Positions 46,302-60,810 of a DNA stretch of 64,000 nt are shown one piece after another. This DNA comes from Linyphia triangularis (taxonomy: Eukaryota; Arthropoda; Arachnida; Araneae; Linyphiidae): positions 86,780,670 to 86,844,669 of the forward strand of contig OZ021729.1 of assembly GCA_963978545.1 (NCBI GenBank). Reading direction: 5' to 3'. The position numbers and the translations under genes are program-made. Within the stretch, counting starts at the first letter, position 1, and the number at the start of each line of letters is the position of its first letter. Below the pieces are notes generated by a model that worked only from the letters and a program-made list of their open reading frames with translations, was not told the DNA's origin and searched no databases.

Positions 46302-48909
46302 ATTCATTGAATAGTCCGCCATGTGTTTTCAATGGGGGAATTGTATTGATGAGAAAATTGCTCAAATGCTTTCAAATTGTGAATTTGAGTTGGATATTTG
46401 TTTTAAAGTCATTCTTTTTATAGTCATTTTATAGACCTTTTTAAAGTGGAAATCAATTCGGGTGATGATTTCCGTTACCCTAGCTGTAAAAAGATTGTAA
46501 AAGTTTGAAAATTTAGAAGTGTGAAATTTTTCATACGATTAACATGGGGAAAATTTAAAACGAAACATTTTGAAAGGGCACTTTTTGGACCGCCTTTAGA
46601 CCCACTACTTATTTAGTTAGTGTTTTAAAATTGGAATTAGAGTTTCTCCTATATATATGCTTCAATATCACAAACGGGAAAAAATTTTGAAAATTTTACT
46701 TTTTGATCAATAATTCATTGAATAGTCTGCCATGTGTTTTCAATGGGGGAATTGTATTTATGAGAAAATTGCTCAAATGCTTTCAAATTGTGAATTTGAG
46801 TTGGATATATGTTTTATAGTCATTCTGGTACCAAATTTTAATTAAAAAAAAAGTATTCTAAAAATCAAAAATTCCATTTTTCGTATATCTTGAAATATTT
46901 CAGTTTCGAGTCTAATTGAATGGAAGATTTCATTTTTAACAAATGTTTCCAAATTGTGTTTTTTATACAAAAACACTTTAAAAATCAAACTAATTTCAAA
47001 ATTTTGGCTAAAAAAATTATTTTTGAATAGCTTTACGACAAGTTAAAATTTTGAAACGAAAGCGCTCAGAAACTGTTTTTAAGTCTTTATTTTACTTAGC
47101 ATTGCTTCGATTTTGAGTGCTAAAATACTATTTCATGAGCCAATTGATGATCAGAAAGAAATCGGGTGATGACTTTTATTATCCTAGGCAACAAATTAAG
47201 GTTAAAATTGGAAAAATGAGAATTTGAAAATTGCCTAAGGATTGGCAAGTTTAATGTATATTCAAAGGGATATAAAGACTTTTTTTGGCAATAACTGAAT
47301 TTTGAGTAGTAAAATTTCATTTTAATGACCATTTTAATTTGGAAATCAATTCGGGTGATGATTTCAGTTACCCTAGCTGTAAAAAGATTGTAAAAGTTTA
47401 AAAATTTAGAAGTGTGAAATTTTTCATACGATTAATATGGGGAAAATTTGAAACGAAACATTTTGAAAGTGCACTTTTTGAACCACCTTTTGACCCACTT
47501 CTTATTTAGTTAGTGTTTTAAAATTGGAATTGGAGTTTCTCCTATATATAAGCTTCAATATCACACACGTGAAAAAATTTTGAAAATTTTACTTTTTGAT
47601 CAATAATTCATTGAATAGTCCGCCATGTGTTTTCAATGGGGGAATTGTATTGATGAGAAAATTGCTCAAATGCTTTCAAATTGTGAATTTGAGTTGGATA
47701 TTTGTTTTAAAGTCATTCTTTTTATAGTCATTTTATAGACCTTTTTAAAGTGGAAATCAATTCGGGTGATGATTTCCGTTACCCTAGCTGTAAAAAGATT
47801 GTAAAAGTTTGAAAATTTAGAAGTGTGAAATTTTTCATACGATTAACATGGGGAAAATTTAAAACGAAACATTTTGAAAGGGCACTTTTTGGACCGCCTT
47901 TAGACCCACTACTTATTTAGTTAGTGTTTTAAAATTGGAATTAGAGTTTCTCCTATATATATGCTTCAATATCACAAACGGGAAAAAATTTTGAAAATTT
48001 TACTTTTTGATCAATAATTCATTGAATAGTCTGCCATGTGTTTTCAATGGGGGAATTGTATTTATGAGAAAATTGCTCAAATGCTTTCAAATTGTGAATT
48101 TGAGTTGGATATATGTTTTATTGTCATTCTGGTACCAAATTTTAATTAAAAAAAAAGTATTCTAAAAATCAAAAATTCCATTTTTCGTATATCTTGAAAT
48201 ATTTCAGTTTCGAGTCTAATTGAATGGAAGATTTCATTTTTAACAAATGTTTCCAAATTGTGTTTTTTATACAAAAACACTTTAAAAATCAAACTAATTT
48301 CAAAATTTTGGCTAAAAAAATTATTTTTGAATAGCTTTACGAGAAGTTAAAATTTTGAAACGAAAGCGCTCAGATACTGTTTTTAAGTCTTTATTTTACT
48401 TAGCATTGCTTCGATTTTGAGTGCTAAAATACTATTTCATGAGCCAATTGATGATCAGAAAGAAATCGGGTGATGACTTTTATTATCCTAGGCAACAAAT
48501 TAAGGTTAAAATTGGAAAATTGAGAATTTGAAAATTGCCTAAGGATTGGCAAGTTTAATGTATATTCAAAGGGATATAAAGACTTTTTTTGGCAATAACT
48601 GAATTTTGAGTAGTAAAATTTCATTTTAATGACCATTTTAATGTGGAAATCAATTCGGGTGATGATTTCAGTTACCCTAGTTGTAAAAAGATTGTAAAAG
48701 TTTAAAAATTTAGAAGTGTGAAATTTTTCATACGATTAATATGGGGAAAATTTGAAACGAAACATTTTGAAAGTGCACTTTTTGAACCACCTTTTGACCC
48801 ACTTCTTATTTAGTTAGTGTTTTAAAATTGGAATTGGAGTTTCTCCTATATATAAGCTTCAATATCACACACGTGAAAAAATTTTGAAAATTTTACTTTT
48901 TGATCAATA
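46302..48909 (+). repeat. Satellite block S1-L1-S1-L1 (two 1304-bp dimers)
   Basis: Modules are S1 46302-46712, L1 46713-47605, S1 47606-48016 and L1 48017-48909. The first L1 carries GGAAAAATGAGAATTTG, a variant shared with the L1 at 41107, which suggests a common dimer ancestor. Confidence 0.87.
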
Positions 48910-51895
48910 ATTCATTGAATAGTCCACCTTGTGTTTTCAATGGGGGAATTGTATTGATGAGAAAATTGCTCAAATGCTTTCAAATTGTGAATTTGAGTTG
49001 GATATATGTTTTATAGTCATTCTGGTACCAAATTTTAATTAAAAAAAAAGTATTCTAAAAATCAAAAATTCAATTTTTCGTATATCTTGAAATATTTCAG
49101 TTTCGAGGGTAATTGAATGGAAGATTTCATTTTCAACAATTGGTTCCAAATTATGTTTTTTATTCAAAAAACTTTATAAATGAAACTAAGTCCAAAATTT
49201 TGGCCAAAAAACTATATTTGAATAGCTATATGAGAAGTTGATATTTTGAAACGAAAGCGCTAAGAATTTTTTTTCAAGCCGTCTTTGATCCTAGGCAACA
49301 AATTTAGATTAAATTAAGAATTTGAAAATTGCCTTAGGATTGACAATTTTAATGTATTTTCAAATGGTTATAAAGACATTTTTGTTTTTTACAGTTACTG
49401 GGTTTTAAGTAGTAAAATTTCACTTTAATGACGATTTGAATGTGAAAATTGATTCGCGTGATGATTTCTGTTACCCTAGTTGCACAAAAATTGTAAAATT
49501 TTGAAAATTTAGATATGTGAAATTTTCCATATGGTTAACATGGGAAAATTTAAAAACTAAAATTTGTGAAAGTGCAATTTTTGGAACCAACTTTAGACCC
49601 ATTTCGTATTTAGTGAGAATTATAAAATTGGAATTGAAGATTTTCCTATATATGAACTTCAATATCACAAACAGGAAAAAATTTTGAAAATTTTACTTTT
49701 TGATCAATAATTCATTGAATAGTCCGCCATGTGTTTTCAATGATGGAATTGTATTTATGAGAAAATTGCTCAAATGCTTTCAAATTGTGAATTTGAGTTG
49801 GATATATGTTTTATAGTCATTCTTTTTATAGTCATTTTATAGACCATTTTAATGTGGAAATCAATTCGGGTGTTGATTTCTGTTACCCTTGCTGTAAAAA
49901 GATTGTAAAAGTTTGAAAATATAGAAGTGTGAAATTTTTCATTCGATTAACATGGGGAAAATTTAAAACGAAACATTTTGAAGGTGCACTTTTTGGACCA
50001 CCTTTAGACCCACTTCTTATTTAGTTAGTGTTTTAAAATTGGAATTAGAGTTTCTCCTATATATAAGCTTCAATATCACAAACGGGAAAATTTTTTGAAA
50101 ATTTTACTTTTTGATCAATAATTCATTGACTAGTCCGCCATGTGTTTTCAATGAGGGAATTGTATTTTTGAGAAAATAGCTCAAAGGCTTTCAAATTGTG
50201 AATTTGAGTTGGATATATGTTTTATAGTCATTCTGGTACCAAATTTTAATTAAAAAAAAAAGTATTCTAAAAATCAAAAATTCCATTTTTCGTAAATCTT
50301 GAAATATTTCAGTTTCGAGTGTAATTGAATGGAAGATTTCATTTTTAACAAATGGTTCCAAATTGTGTTTTTTATTCACAAACACTTTAAAAATCAAACT
50401 AATTTCAAAATTTTGGCTAAAAAAATTATTTTTGAATAGCTTTATGAGAAGTTGAAATTTTGGAACGAAATCGCTCGGAAACTGTTTTTAAGTCTTTATT
50501 TTACTTAGCATTGCTTCGATTTTGAGTGCTAAAATACTATTTCATGAGCAAATTGATGATCAGAAAGAAATCGGGTGATGACTTTTATTATCCTAGGCAA
50601 AAATTAAGGTTAAAATTCGAAAATTGAGAATTTTACAATTGCCTAAGGATTGCTAAGTTTAATGTATATTCAAAGGGATATAAAGACTTTTTTTGGCAAT
50701 AACTGAATTTTGAGTAGTAAAATTTCATTTTAATGTGGAAATCAATTCGGGTGATGATTTCTGTTACCCTAGCTGTAAAAAGATTGTAAAAGTTTGAAAA
50801 TTTAGAAGTGTGAAATTTTTCTTACGATTAACATGGGGAAAATTTAAAACGAAACATTTTGAAAGTGCACTTTTTGGACCACCTTTAGACCCACTTCTTA
50901 TTTAGTTAGTGTTTTAAAATTGGAATTAGAGTTTCTCCTATATATAAGCTTCAATATCACAAACGGGAAAAAATTTTGAAAATTTTACTTTTTGTTCAAT
51001 AATTCATTGACTAGTCCGCCATGTGTTTTCAATGGGGAAATTGTATTTTTGAGAAAATTGCTCAAATACTTTCAAATTGTGAATTTGAGTTGGATATATG
51101 TTTTATAGTCATTCTGGTACCAAATTTTAATTAAAAAAAAAGTATTCTAAAAATCAAAAATTCCATTTTTCGTAAATCTTGATATATTTCAGTTTCGAAT
51201 GTAATTGAATGGAAGATTTCATTTTTAACAAATGGTTCCAAATTGTGTTTTTTTATTCAAAAAACTTTATGAATGAAACTAACTTCAAAATTTTGGCCAA
51301 AAAACTATATATGAACAGCTATATGAGAAGTTGATATTTTGAAACGAAAGCGCTTAGAATTTTTTTTCAAGCCGTCTTTTTTCTTTGGATTAGTTCGATT
51401 TTGAGTGCTAAAATACCATTTTATAAGCAAATTTTTGAATGCTGCAAATTCAGAATGAAATCGGGTAATGACTTTTTTGATCCTAGGCAACAAATTTAGA
51501 TTAAATTGAGAATTTGAAAATTGCCTTATGATTGACAAGTTTAATGTATATTCAAAGGGATATAAAGATTTTTTTTGGCAATAACTGAATTTTGAGTAGT
51601 AAAATTTCATTTTAATAACCCTTTTAATGTGGAAATCAATTCGGGTGATGATTTTTGTTACCCTAGCCGTAAAAAGATTGTAAAAGTTTGAAAATTTAGA
51701 AGTGTGAAATTTTTCATACGATTAATATGGGGAAAATTTGAAACGAAACATTTTGAAAGTGCACTTTTTGAACCACCTTTTGACCCATTTCTTATTTAGT
51801 TAGTGTTTTAAAATTGGAATTGGAGTTTCTCCTATATATAAGCTTCAATATCACACATGTGAAAAATTTTTGAAAATTTTACTTTTTGATCAATA
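48910..51895 (+). repeat. Satellite block L2-S2-L3-L4 with 12-bp deletion
   Basis: Modules are L2 48910-49709, S2 49710-50120, L3 50121-51001 and L4 51002-51895. L3 is 881 bp because one of two ATTTTAATG repeats is lost (near 50733: CATTTTAATGTGG in place of CATTTTAATGACCATTTTAATGTGG), a slippage-type deletion. Confidence 0.87.
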
Positions 51896-54891
51896 ATTCA
51901 TTGAATAGTCCACCATGTGTTTTCAATGGGGGAATTGTATTGATGAGAAAATTGCTCAAATGCTTTCAAATTGTGAATTTGAGTTGGATATATGTTTTAT
52001 AGTCATTCTGGTACCAAATTTTAATTAAAAAAAAAGTATTCTAAAAATCAAAAATTCAATTTTTCGTATATCTTGAAATATTTCAGTTTCGAGGGTAATT
52101 GAATGGAAGATTTCATTTTCAACAATTGGTTCCAAATTATGTTTTTTATTCAAAAAACTTTATAAATGAAACTAAGTCCAAAATTTTGGCCAAAAAACTA
52201 TATTTGAATAGCTATATGAGAAGTTGATATTTTGAAACGAAAGCGCTAAGAATTTTTTTTCAAGCCGTCTTTGATCCTAGGCAACAAATTTAGATTAAAT
52301 TAAGAATTTGAAAATTGCCTTAGGATTGACAATTTTAATGTATTTTCAAATGGTTATAAAGACATTTTTGTTTTTTACAGTTACTGGGTTTTAAGTAGTA
52401 AAATTTCACTTTAATGACGATTTGAATGTGAAAATTGATTCGCGTGATGATTTCTGTTACCCTAGTTGCACAAAAATTGTAAAATTTTGAAAATTTAGAT
52501 ATGTGAAATTTTCCATATGGTTAACATGGGAAAATTTAAAAACTAAAATTTGTGAAAGTGCAATTTTTGGAACCAACTTTAGACCCATTTCGTATTTAGT
52601 GAGAATTATAAAATTGGAATTGAAGATTTTCCTATATATGAACTTCAATATCACAAACAGGAAAAAATTTTGAAAATTTTACTTTTTGATCAATAATTCA
52701 TTGAATAGTCCGCCATGTGTTTTCAATGATGGAATTGTATTTATGAGAAAATTGCTCAAATGCTTTCAAATTGTGAATTTGAGTTGGATATATGTTTTAT
52801 AGTCATTCTTTTTATAGTCATTTTATAGACCATTTTAATGTGGAAATCAATTCGGGTGTTGATTTCTGTTACCCTTGCTGTAAAAAGATTGTAAAAGTTT
52901 GAAAATATAGAAGTGTGAAATTTTTCATTCGATTAACATGGGGAAAATTTAAAACGAAACATTTTGAAGGTGCACTTTTTGGACCACCTTTAGACCCACT
53001 TCTTATTTAGTTAGTGTTTTAAAATTGGAATTAGAGTTTCTCCTATATATAAGCTTCAATATCACAAACGGGAAAATTTTTTGAAAATTTTACTTTTTGA
53101 TCAATAATTCATTGACTAGTCCGCCATGTGTTTTCAATGAGGGAATTGTATTTTTGAGAAAATAGCTCAAAGGCTTTCAAATTGTGAATTTGAGTTGGAT
53201 ATATGTTTTATAGTCATTCTGGTACCAAATTTTAATTAAAAAAAAAGTATTCTAAAAATCAAAAATTCCATTTTTCGTAAATCTTGAAATATTTCAGTTT
53301 CGAGTGTAATTGAATGGAAGATTTCATTTTTAACAAATGGTTCCAAATTGTGTTTTTTATTCACAAACACTTTAAAAATCAAACTAATTTCAAAATTTTG
53401 GCTAAAAAAATTATTTTTGAATAGCTTTATGAGAAGTTGAAATTTTGGAACGAAATCGCTCTGAAACTGTTTTTAAGTCTTTATTTTACTTAGCATTGCT
53501 TCGATTTTGAGTGCTAAAATACTATTTCATGAGCAAATTGATGATCAGAAAGAAATCGGGTGATGACTTTTATTATCCTAGGCAAAAATTAAGGTTAAAA
53601 TTCGAAAATTGAGAATTTGACAATTGCCTAAGGATTGCTAAGTTTAATGTATATTCAAAGGGATATAAAGACTTTTTTTGGCAATAACTGAATTTTGAGT
53701 AGTAAAATTTCATTTTAATGACCATTTTAATGTGGAAATCAATTCGGGTGATGATTTCTGTTACCCTAGCTGTAAAAAGATTGTAAAAGTTTGAAAATTT
53801 AGAAGTGTGAAATTTTTTTTACGATTAACATGGGGAAAATTTAAAACGAAACATTTTGAAAGTGCACTTTTTGGACCACCTTTAGACCCACTTCTTATTT
53901 AGTTAGTGTTTTAAAATTGGAATTAGAGTTTCTCCTATATATAAGCTTCAATATCACAAACGGGAAAAATTTTTGAAAATTTTACTTTTTGTTCAATAAT
54001 TCATTGACTAGTCCGCCATGTGTTTTCAATGGGGAAATTGTATTTTTGAGAAAATTGCTCAAATACTTTCAAATTGTGAATTTGAGTTGGATATATGTTT
54101 TATAGTCATTCTGGTACCAAATTTTAATTAAAAAAAAAGTATTCTAAAAATCAAAAATTCCATTTTTCGTAAATCTTGATATATTTCAGTTTCGAATGTA
54201 ATTGAATGGAAGATTTCATTTTTAACAAATGGTTCCAAATTGTGTTTTTTTATTCAAAATCTTTATAAATGAAACTAACTTCAAAATTTTGGCCAAAAAA
54301 CTATATATGAACAGCTATATGAGAAGTTGATATTTTGAAACGAAAGCGCTTAGAATTTTTTTTCAAGCCGTCTTTTTTCTTTGGATTAGTTCGATTTTGA
54401 GTGCTAAAATACCATTTTATAAGCAAATTTTTGAATGCTGCAAATTCAGAATGAAATCGGGTAATGACTTTTTTGATCCTAGGCAACAAATTTAGATTAA
54501 ATTGAGAATTTGAAAATTGCCTTATGATTGACAAGTTTAATGTATATTCAAAGGGATATAAAGATTTTTTTTGGCAATAACTGAATTTTGAGTAGTAAAA
54601 TTTCATTTTAATAACCCTTTTAATGTGGAAATCAATTCGGGTGATGATTTTTGTTACCCTAGCCGTAAAAAGATTGTAAAAGTTTGAAAATTTAGAAGTG
54701 TGAAATTTTTCATACGATTAATATGGGGAAAATTTGAAACGAAACATTTTGAAAGTGCACTTTTTGAACCACCTTTTGACCCACTTCTTATTTAGTTAGT
54801 GTTTTAAAATTGGAATTGGAGTTTCTCCTATATATAAGCTTCAATATCACACACGTGAAAAAATTTTGAAAATTTTACTTTTTGATCAATA
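51896..54891 (+). repeat. Satellite block L2-S2-L3-L4
   Basis: Modules are L2 51896-52695, S2 52696-53106, L3 53107-53998 and L4 53999-54891. L4 has a private TTCAAAATCTTTATAAAT near 54255. Together with the previous block it forms a two-copy tandem of the ~2.99-kb unit. Confidence 0.87.
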
Positions 54892-56415
54892 ATTCATTGA
54901 ATCGTCCGCCATGTGTTTTCAATGGGAGAATTGTATTGATGAGAAAATTGCTCAAATGCTTTCAAATTGTGAATTTGAGTTGGATATTTGTTTTAAAGTC
55001 ATTCTTTTTATAGTCATTTTATAGACCTTTTTAAAGTGGAAATCAATTCGGGTGATGATTTCCGTTACCCTAGCTGTAAAAAGATTGTAAAAGTTTGAAA
55101 ATTTAGAAGTGTGAAATTTTTCATACGATTAACATGGGGAAAATTTAAAACGAAACATTTTGAAAGGGCACTTTTTGAACCACCTTTTGACCCACTTCTT
55201 ATTTAGTTAGTGTTTTAAAATTGGAATTGGAGTTTCTCTTATATATAAGCTTCAATATCACACACGTGAAAAAATTTTGAAAATTTTACTTTTTGATCAA
55301 TAATTCATTGAATAGTCCGCCATGTGTTTTCAATGGGGGAATTGTATTGATGAGAAAATTGCTCAAATGCTTTCAAATTGTGAATTTGAGTTGGATATAT
55401 GTTTTATAGTCATTCTGGTACCAAATTTTAATTAAAAAAAAAGTATTCTAAAAATCAAAAATTCAATTTTTCGTATATCTTGAAATATTTCAGTTTCGAG
55501 GGTAATTGAATGGAAGATTTCATTTTTAACAATTGGTTCCAAATTATGTTTTTTATTCAAAAAACTTTATAAATGAAACTATGAACGTCTTTGATCCTAG
55601 GCAACAAATTTAGATTAAATTAAGAATTTGAAAATTGCCTTAGGATTGACAATTTTAATGTATTTTCAAATGGTTATAAAGACATTTTTGTTTTTTACAG
55701 TAACTGGGTTTTGAGTAGTAAAATTTCACTTTAATGACGATTTGAATGTGAAAATTGATTCGCGTGATGATTTCTGTTACCCTAGTTGCACAAAAATTGT
55801 AAAATTTTGAAAATTTAGATATGTGAAATTTTCCATATGGTTAACATGGGAAAATTTAAAAACTAAAATTTGTGAAAGTGCAATTTTTGGAACCAACTTT
55901 AGACCCATTTCGTATTTAGTGAGAATTATAAAATTGGAATTGGAGATTTTCCTATATATGAGCTACAATATCACAAACGGGAAAATTTTACTTTTTGATC
56001 AATAATTCATTTGATAGTCCGCCATGTGTTTTCAATGGGGGAATTGTATTGATGAGAAAATTGCTCAAATGCTTTCAAATTGTGAATTTGAGTTGTATAT
56101 ATGTTTTATAGTCATTCTTTTTATAGTCATTTTATAGACCATTTTAATGTGGAAATCAATTCGGGTGTTGATTTCTGTTACCCTTGCTGTAAAAAGATTG
56201 TAAAAGTTTGAAAATTTAGAAGTGTGAAATTTTTCATACGATTAACATGGGGAAAATTTAAAACGAAACATTTTTAAAGTGCACTTTTTGGACCACCTTT
56301 AGACCCACTTCTTAATTAGTTAGTGTTTTAAAATTGGAATTAGAGTTTCTCCTATATATATGCTTCAATATCACAAACGGGAAAAAATTTTGAAAATTTT
56401 ACTTTTTGATCAATA
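54892..56415 (+). repeat. Satellite S1-L2'-S2': empty-site paralogue of the insertion locus
   Basis: Modules are S1 54892-55302, L2' 55303-56004 (702 bp) and S2' 56005-56415. They share private variants with 32980-39802 (GAATCGTCCGCC, GAAACTATGAACG, GAGTTGTATATATG, CTTAATTAGTTAG). At 55671-55674 the uninterrupted GGTT marks the target of the retrotransposon in the sister copy. Confidence 0.9.
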
Positions 56416-58612
56416 ATTCATTGAATAGTCTGCCATGTGTTTTCAATGTTGGAATTGTATTTATGAGAAAATTGCTCAAATGCTTTCAAATTGTGAATTT
56501 GAGTTGGATATATGTTTTATAGTCATTCTGGTACCAAATTTTAATTAAAAAAAAAGTATTCTAAAAATCAAAAATTCAATTTTTCGTATATCTTGAAATA
56601 TTTCAGTTTCGAGTCTAATTGAATGGAAGATTTCATTTTTAACAAATGTTTCCAAATTGTGTTTTTTATACAAAAACACTTTAAAAATCAAACTAATTTC
56701 AAAATTTTGGCTAAAAAAATTATTTTTGAATAGCTTTACGACAAGTTAAAATTTTGAAACGAAAGCGCTCAGAAACTGTTTTTAAGTCTTTATTTTACTT
56801 AGCATTGCTTCGATTTTGAGTGCTAAAATACTATTTCATGAGCCAATTGATGATCAGAAAGAAATCGGGTGATGACTTTTATTATCCTAGGCAACAAATT
56901 AAGGTTAAAATTGGAAAATTGAGAATTTGAAAATTGCCTAAGGATTGGCAAGTTTAATGTATATTCAAAGGGATATAAAGACTTTTTTTGGCAATAACTG
57001 AATTTTGAGTAGTAAAATTTCATTTTAATGACCATTTTAATTTGGAAATCAATTCGGGTGATGATTTCAGTTACCCTAGCTGTAAAAAGATTGTAAAAGT
57101 TTAAAAATTTAGAAGTGTGAAATTTTTCATACGATTAATATGGGGAAAATTTGAAACGAAACATTTTGAAAGTGCACTTTTTGAACCACCTTTTGACCCA
57201 CTTCTTATTTAGTTAGTGTTTTAAAATTGGAATTGGAGTTTCTCCTATATATAAGCTTCAATATCACACACGTGAAAAAATTTTGAAAATTTTACTTTTT
57301 GATCAATAATTCATTGAATAGTCCGCCATGTGTTTTCAATGGGGGAATTGTATTGATGAGAAAATTGCTCAAATGCTTTCAAATTGTGAATTTGAGTTGG
57401 ATATTTGTTTTAAAGTCATTCTTTTTATAGTCATTTTATAGACCTTTTTAAAGTGGAAATCAATTCGGGTGATGATTTCCGTTACCCTAGCTGTAAAAAG
57501 ATTGTAAAAGTTTGAAAATTTAGAAGTGTGAAATTTTTCATACGATTAACATGGGGAAAATTTAAAACGAAACATTTTGAAAGGGCACTTTTTGGACCGC
57601 CTTTAGACCCACTACTTATTTAGTTAGTGTTTTAAAATTGGAATTAGAGTTTCTCCTATATATATGCTTCAATATCACAAACGGGAAAAAATTTTGAAAA
57701 TTTTACTTTTTGATCAATAATTCATTGAATAGTCTGCCATGTGTTTTCAATGGGGGAATTGTATTTATGAGAAAATTGCTCAAATGCTTTCAAATTGTGA
57801 ATTTGAGTTGGATATATGTTTTATAGTCATTCTGGTACCAAATTTTAATTAAAAAAAAAGTATTCTAAAAATCAAAAATTCCATTTTTCGTATATCTTGA
57901 AATATTTCAGTTTCGAGTCTAATTGAATGGAAGATTTCATTTTTAACAAATGTTTCCAAATTGTGTTTTTTATACAAAAACACTTTAAAAATCAAACTAA
58001 TTTCAAAATTTTGGCTAAAAAAATTATTTTTGAATAGCTTTACGAGAAGTTAAAATTTTGAAACGAAAGCTCTCAGATATTGTTTTTAAGTCTTTATTTT
58101 ACTTAGCATTGCTTCGATTTTGAGTGCTAAAATACTATTTCATGAGCCAATTGATGATCAGAAAGAAATCGGGTGATGACTTTTATTATCCTAGGCAACA
58201 AATTAAGGTTAAAATTGGAAAATTGAGAATTTGAAAATTGCCTAAGGATTGGCAAGTTTAATGTATATTCAAAGGGATATAAAGACTTTTTTTGGCAATA
58301 ACTGAATTTTGAGTAGTAAAATTTCATTTTAATGACCATTTTAATGTGGAAATCAATTCGGGTGATGATTTCAGTTACCCTAGTTGTAAAAAGATTGTAA
58401 AAGTTTAAAAATTTAGAAGTGTGAAATTTTTCATACGATTAATATGGGGAAAATTTGAAACGAAACATTTTGAAAGTGCACTTTTTGAACCACCTTTTGA
58501 CCCACTTCTTATTTAGTTAGTGTTTTAAAATTGGAATTGGAGTTTCTCCTATATATAAGCTTCAATATCACACACGTGAAAAAATTTTGAAAATTTTACT
58601 TTTTGATCAATA
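56416..58612 (+). repeat. Satellite block L1-S1-L1
   Basis: Modules are L1 56416-57308, S1 57309-57719 and L1 57720-58612. The order continues the similarity to 39803-41999. The second L1 carries GAAAGCTCTCAGATATTG, as do the L1 copies at 11084 and 14493. Confidence 0.86.
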
Positions 58613-60810
58613 ATTCATTGAATAGTCCACCTTGTGTTTTCAATGGGGGAATTGTATTGATGAGAAAATTGCTCAAATGCTTTCAAATTGTGAATTTGAG
58701 TTGGATATATGTTTTATAGTCATTCTTTTTATAGTCATTTTATAGACCATTTTAATGTGGAAATCAATTCGGGTGTTGATTTCTGTTACCCTTGCTGTAA
58801 AAAGATTGTAAAAGTTTGAAAATATAGAAGTGTGAAATTTTTCATTCGATTAACATGGGGAAAATTTAAAACGAAACATTTTGAAGGTGCACTTTTTGGA
58901 CCACCTTTAGACCCACTTCTTATTTAGTTAGTGTTTTAAAATTGGAATTAGAGTTTCTCCTATATATAAGCTTCAATATCACAAACGGGAAAATTTTTTG
59001 AAAATTTTACTTTTTGATCAATAATTCATTGACTAGTCCGCCATGTGTTTTCAATGAGGGAATTGTATTTTTGAGAAAATAGCTCAAAGGCTTTCAAATT
59101 GTGAATTTGAGTTGGATATATGTTTTATAGTCATTCTGGTACCAAATTTTAATTAAAAAAAAAAGTATTCTAAAAATCAAAAATTCCATTTTTCGTAAAT
59201 CTTGAAATATTTCAGTTTCGAGTGTAATTGAATGGAAGATTTCATTTTTAACAAATGGTTCCAAATTGTGTTTTTTATTCACAAACACTTTAAAAATCAA
59301 ACTAATTTCAAAATTTTGGCTAAAAAAATTATTTTTGAATAGCTTTATGAGAAGTTGAAATTTTGGAACGAAATCGCTCGGAAACTGTTTTTAAGTCTTT
59401 ATTTTACTTAGCATTGCTTCGATTTTGAGTGCTAAAATACTATTTCATGAGCAAATTGATGATCAGAAAGAAATTGGGTGATGACTTTTATTTTCCTAGG
59501 CAAAAATTAAGGTTAAACTTCGAAAATTGAGAATTTTACAATTGCCTAAGGATTGCTAAGTTTAATGTATATTCAAAGGGATATAAAGACTTTTTTTGGC
59601 AATAACTGAATTTTGAGTAGTAAAATTTCCTTTTAATGACCATTTTAATGTGGAAATCAATTCGGGTGATGATTTCTGTTACCCTAGCTGTAAAAAGATT
59701 GTAAAAGTTTGAAAATTTAGAAGTGTGAAATTTTTCTTACGAGTAACATGGGGAAAATTTAAAACGAAACATTTTGAAAGTGCACTTTTTGGACCACCTT
59801 TAGACCCACTTCTTATTTAGTTAGTGTTTTAAAATTGGAATTAGAGTTTCTCCTATATATAAGCTTCAATATCACAAACGGGAAAAAATTTTGAAAATTT
59901 TACTTTTTGTTCAATAATTCATTGACTAGTCCGCCATGTGTTTTCAATGGGGAAATTGTATTTTTGAGAAAATTGCTCAAATACTTTCAAATTGTGAATT
60001 TGAGTTGGATATATGTTTTATAGTCATTCTGGTACCAAATTTTAATTAAAAAAAAAGTATTCTAAAAATCAAAAATTCCATTTTTCGTAAATCTTGATAT
60101 ATTTCAGTTTCGAATGTAATTGAATGGAAGATTTCATTTTTAACAAATGGTTCCAAATTGTGTTTTTTTATTCAAAAAACTTTATGAATGAAACTAACTT
60201 CAAAATTTTGGCCAAAAAACTATATATGAACAGCTATATGAGAAGTTGATATTTTGAAACGAAAGCGCTTAGAATTTTTTTTCAAGCCGTCTTTTTTCTT
60301 TGGATTAGTTCGATTTTGAGTGCTAAAATACCATTTTATAAGCAAATTTTTGAATGCTGCAAATTCAGAATGAAATCGGGTAATGACTTTTTTGATCCTA
60401 GGCAACAAATTTAGATTAAATTGAGAATTTGAAAATTGCCTTATGATTGACAAGTTTAATGTATATTCAAAGGGATATAAAGATTTTTTTTGGCAATAAC
60501 TGAATTTTGAGTAGTAAAATTTCATTTTAATAACCCTTTTAATGTGGAAATCAATTCGGGTGATGATTTTTGTTACCCTAGCCGTAAAAAGATTGTAAAA
60601 GTTTGAAAATTTAGAAGTGTGAAATTTTTCATACGATTAATATGGGGAAAATTTGAAACGAAACATTTTGAAAGTGCACTTTTTGAACCACCTTTTGACC
60701 CACTTCTTATTTAGTTAGTGTTTTAAAATTGGAATTGGAGTTTCTAATATATATAAGCTTCAATATCACACACGTGAAAAAATTTTGAAAATTTTACTTT
60801 TTGATCAATA
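58613..60810 (+). repeat. Satellite block S2-L3-L4 (L2 missing)
   Basis: Modules are S2 58613-59023, L3 59024-59916 and L4 59917-60810. L1 is followed directly by S2. The L3 copy has several private changes (AAATTGGGTGATG, TTTTCCTAGG, TTTCCTTTTAATG, ACGAGTAACATGG). Confidence 0.85.
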
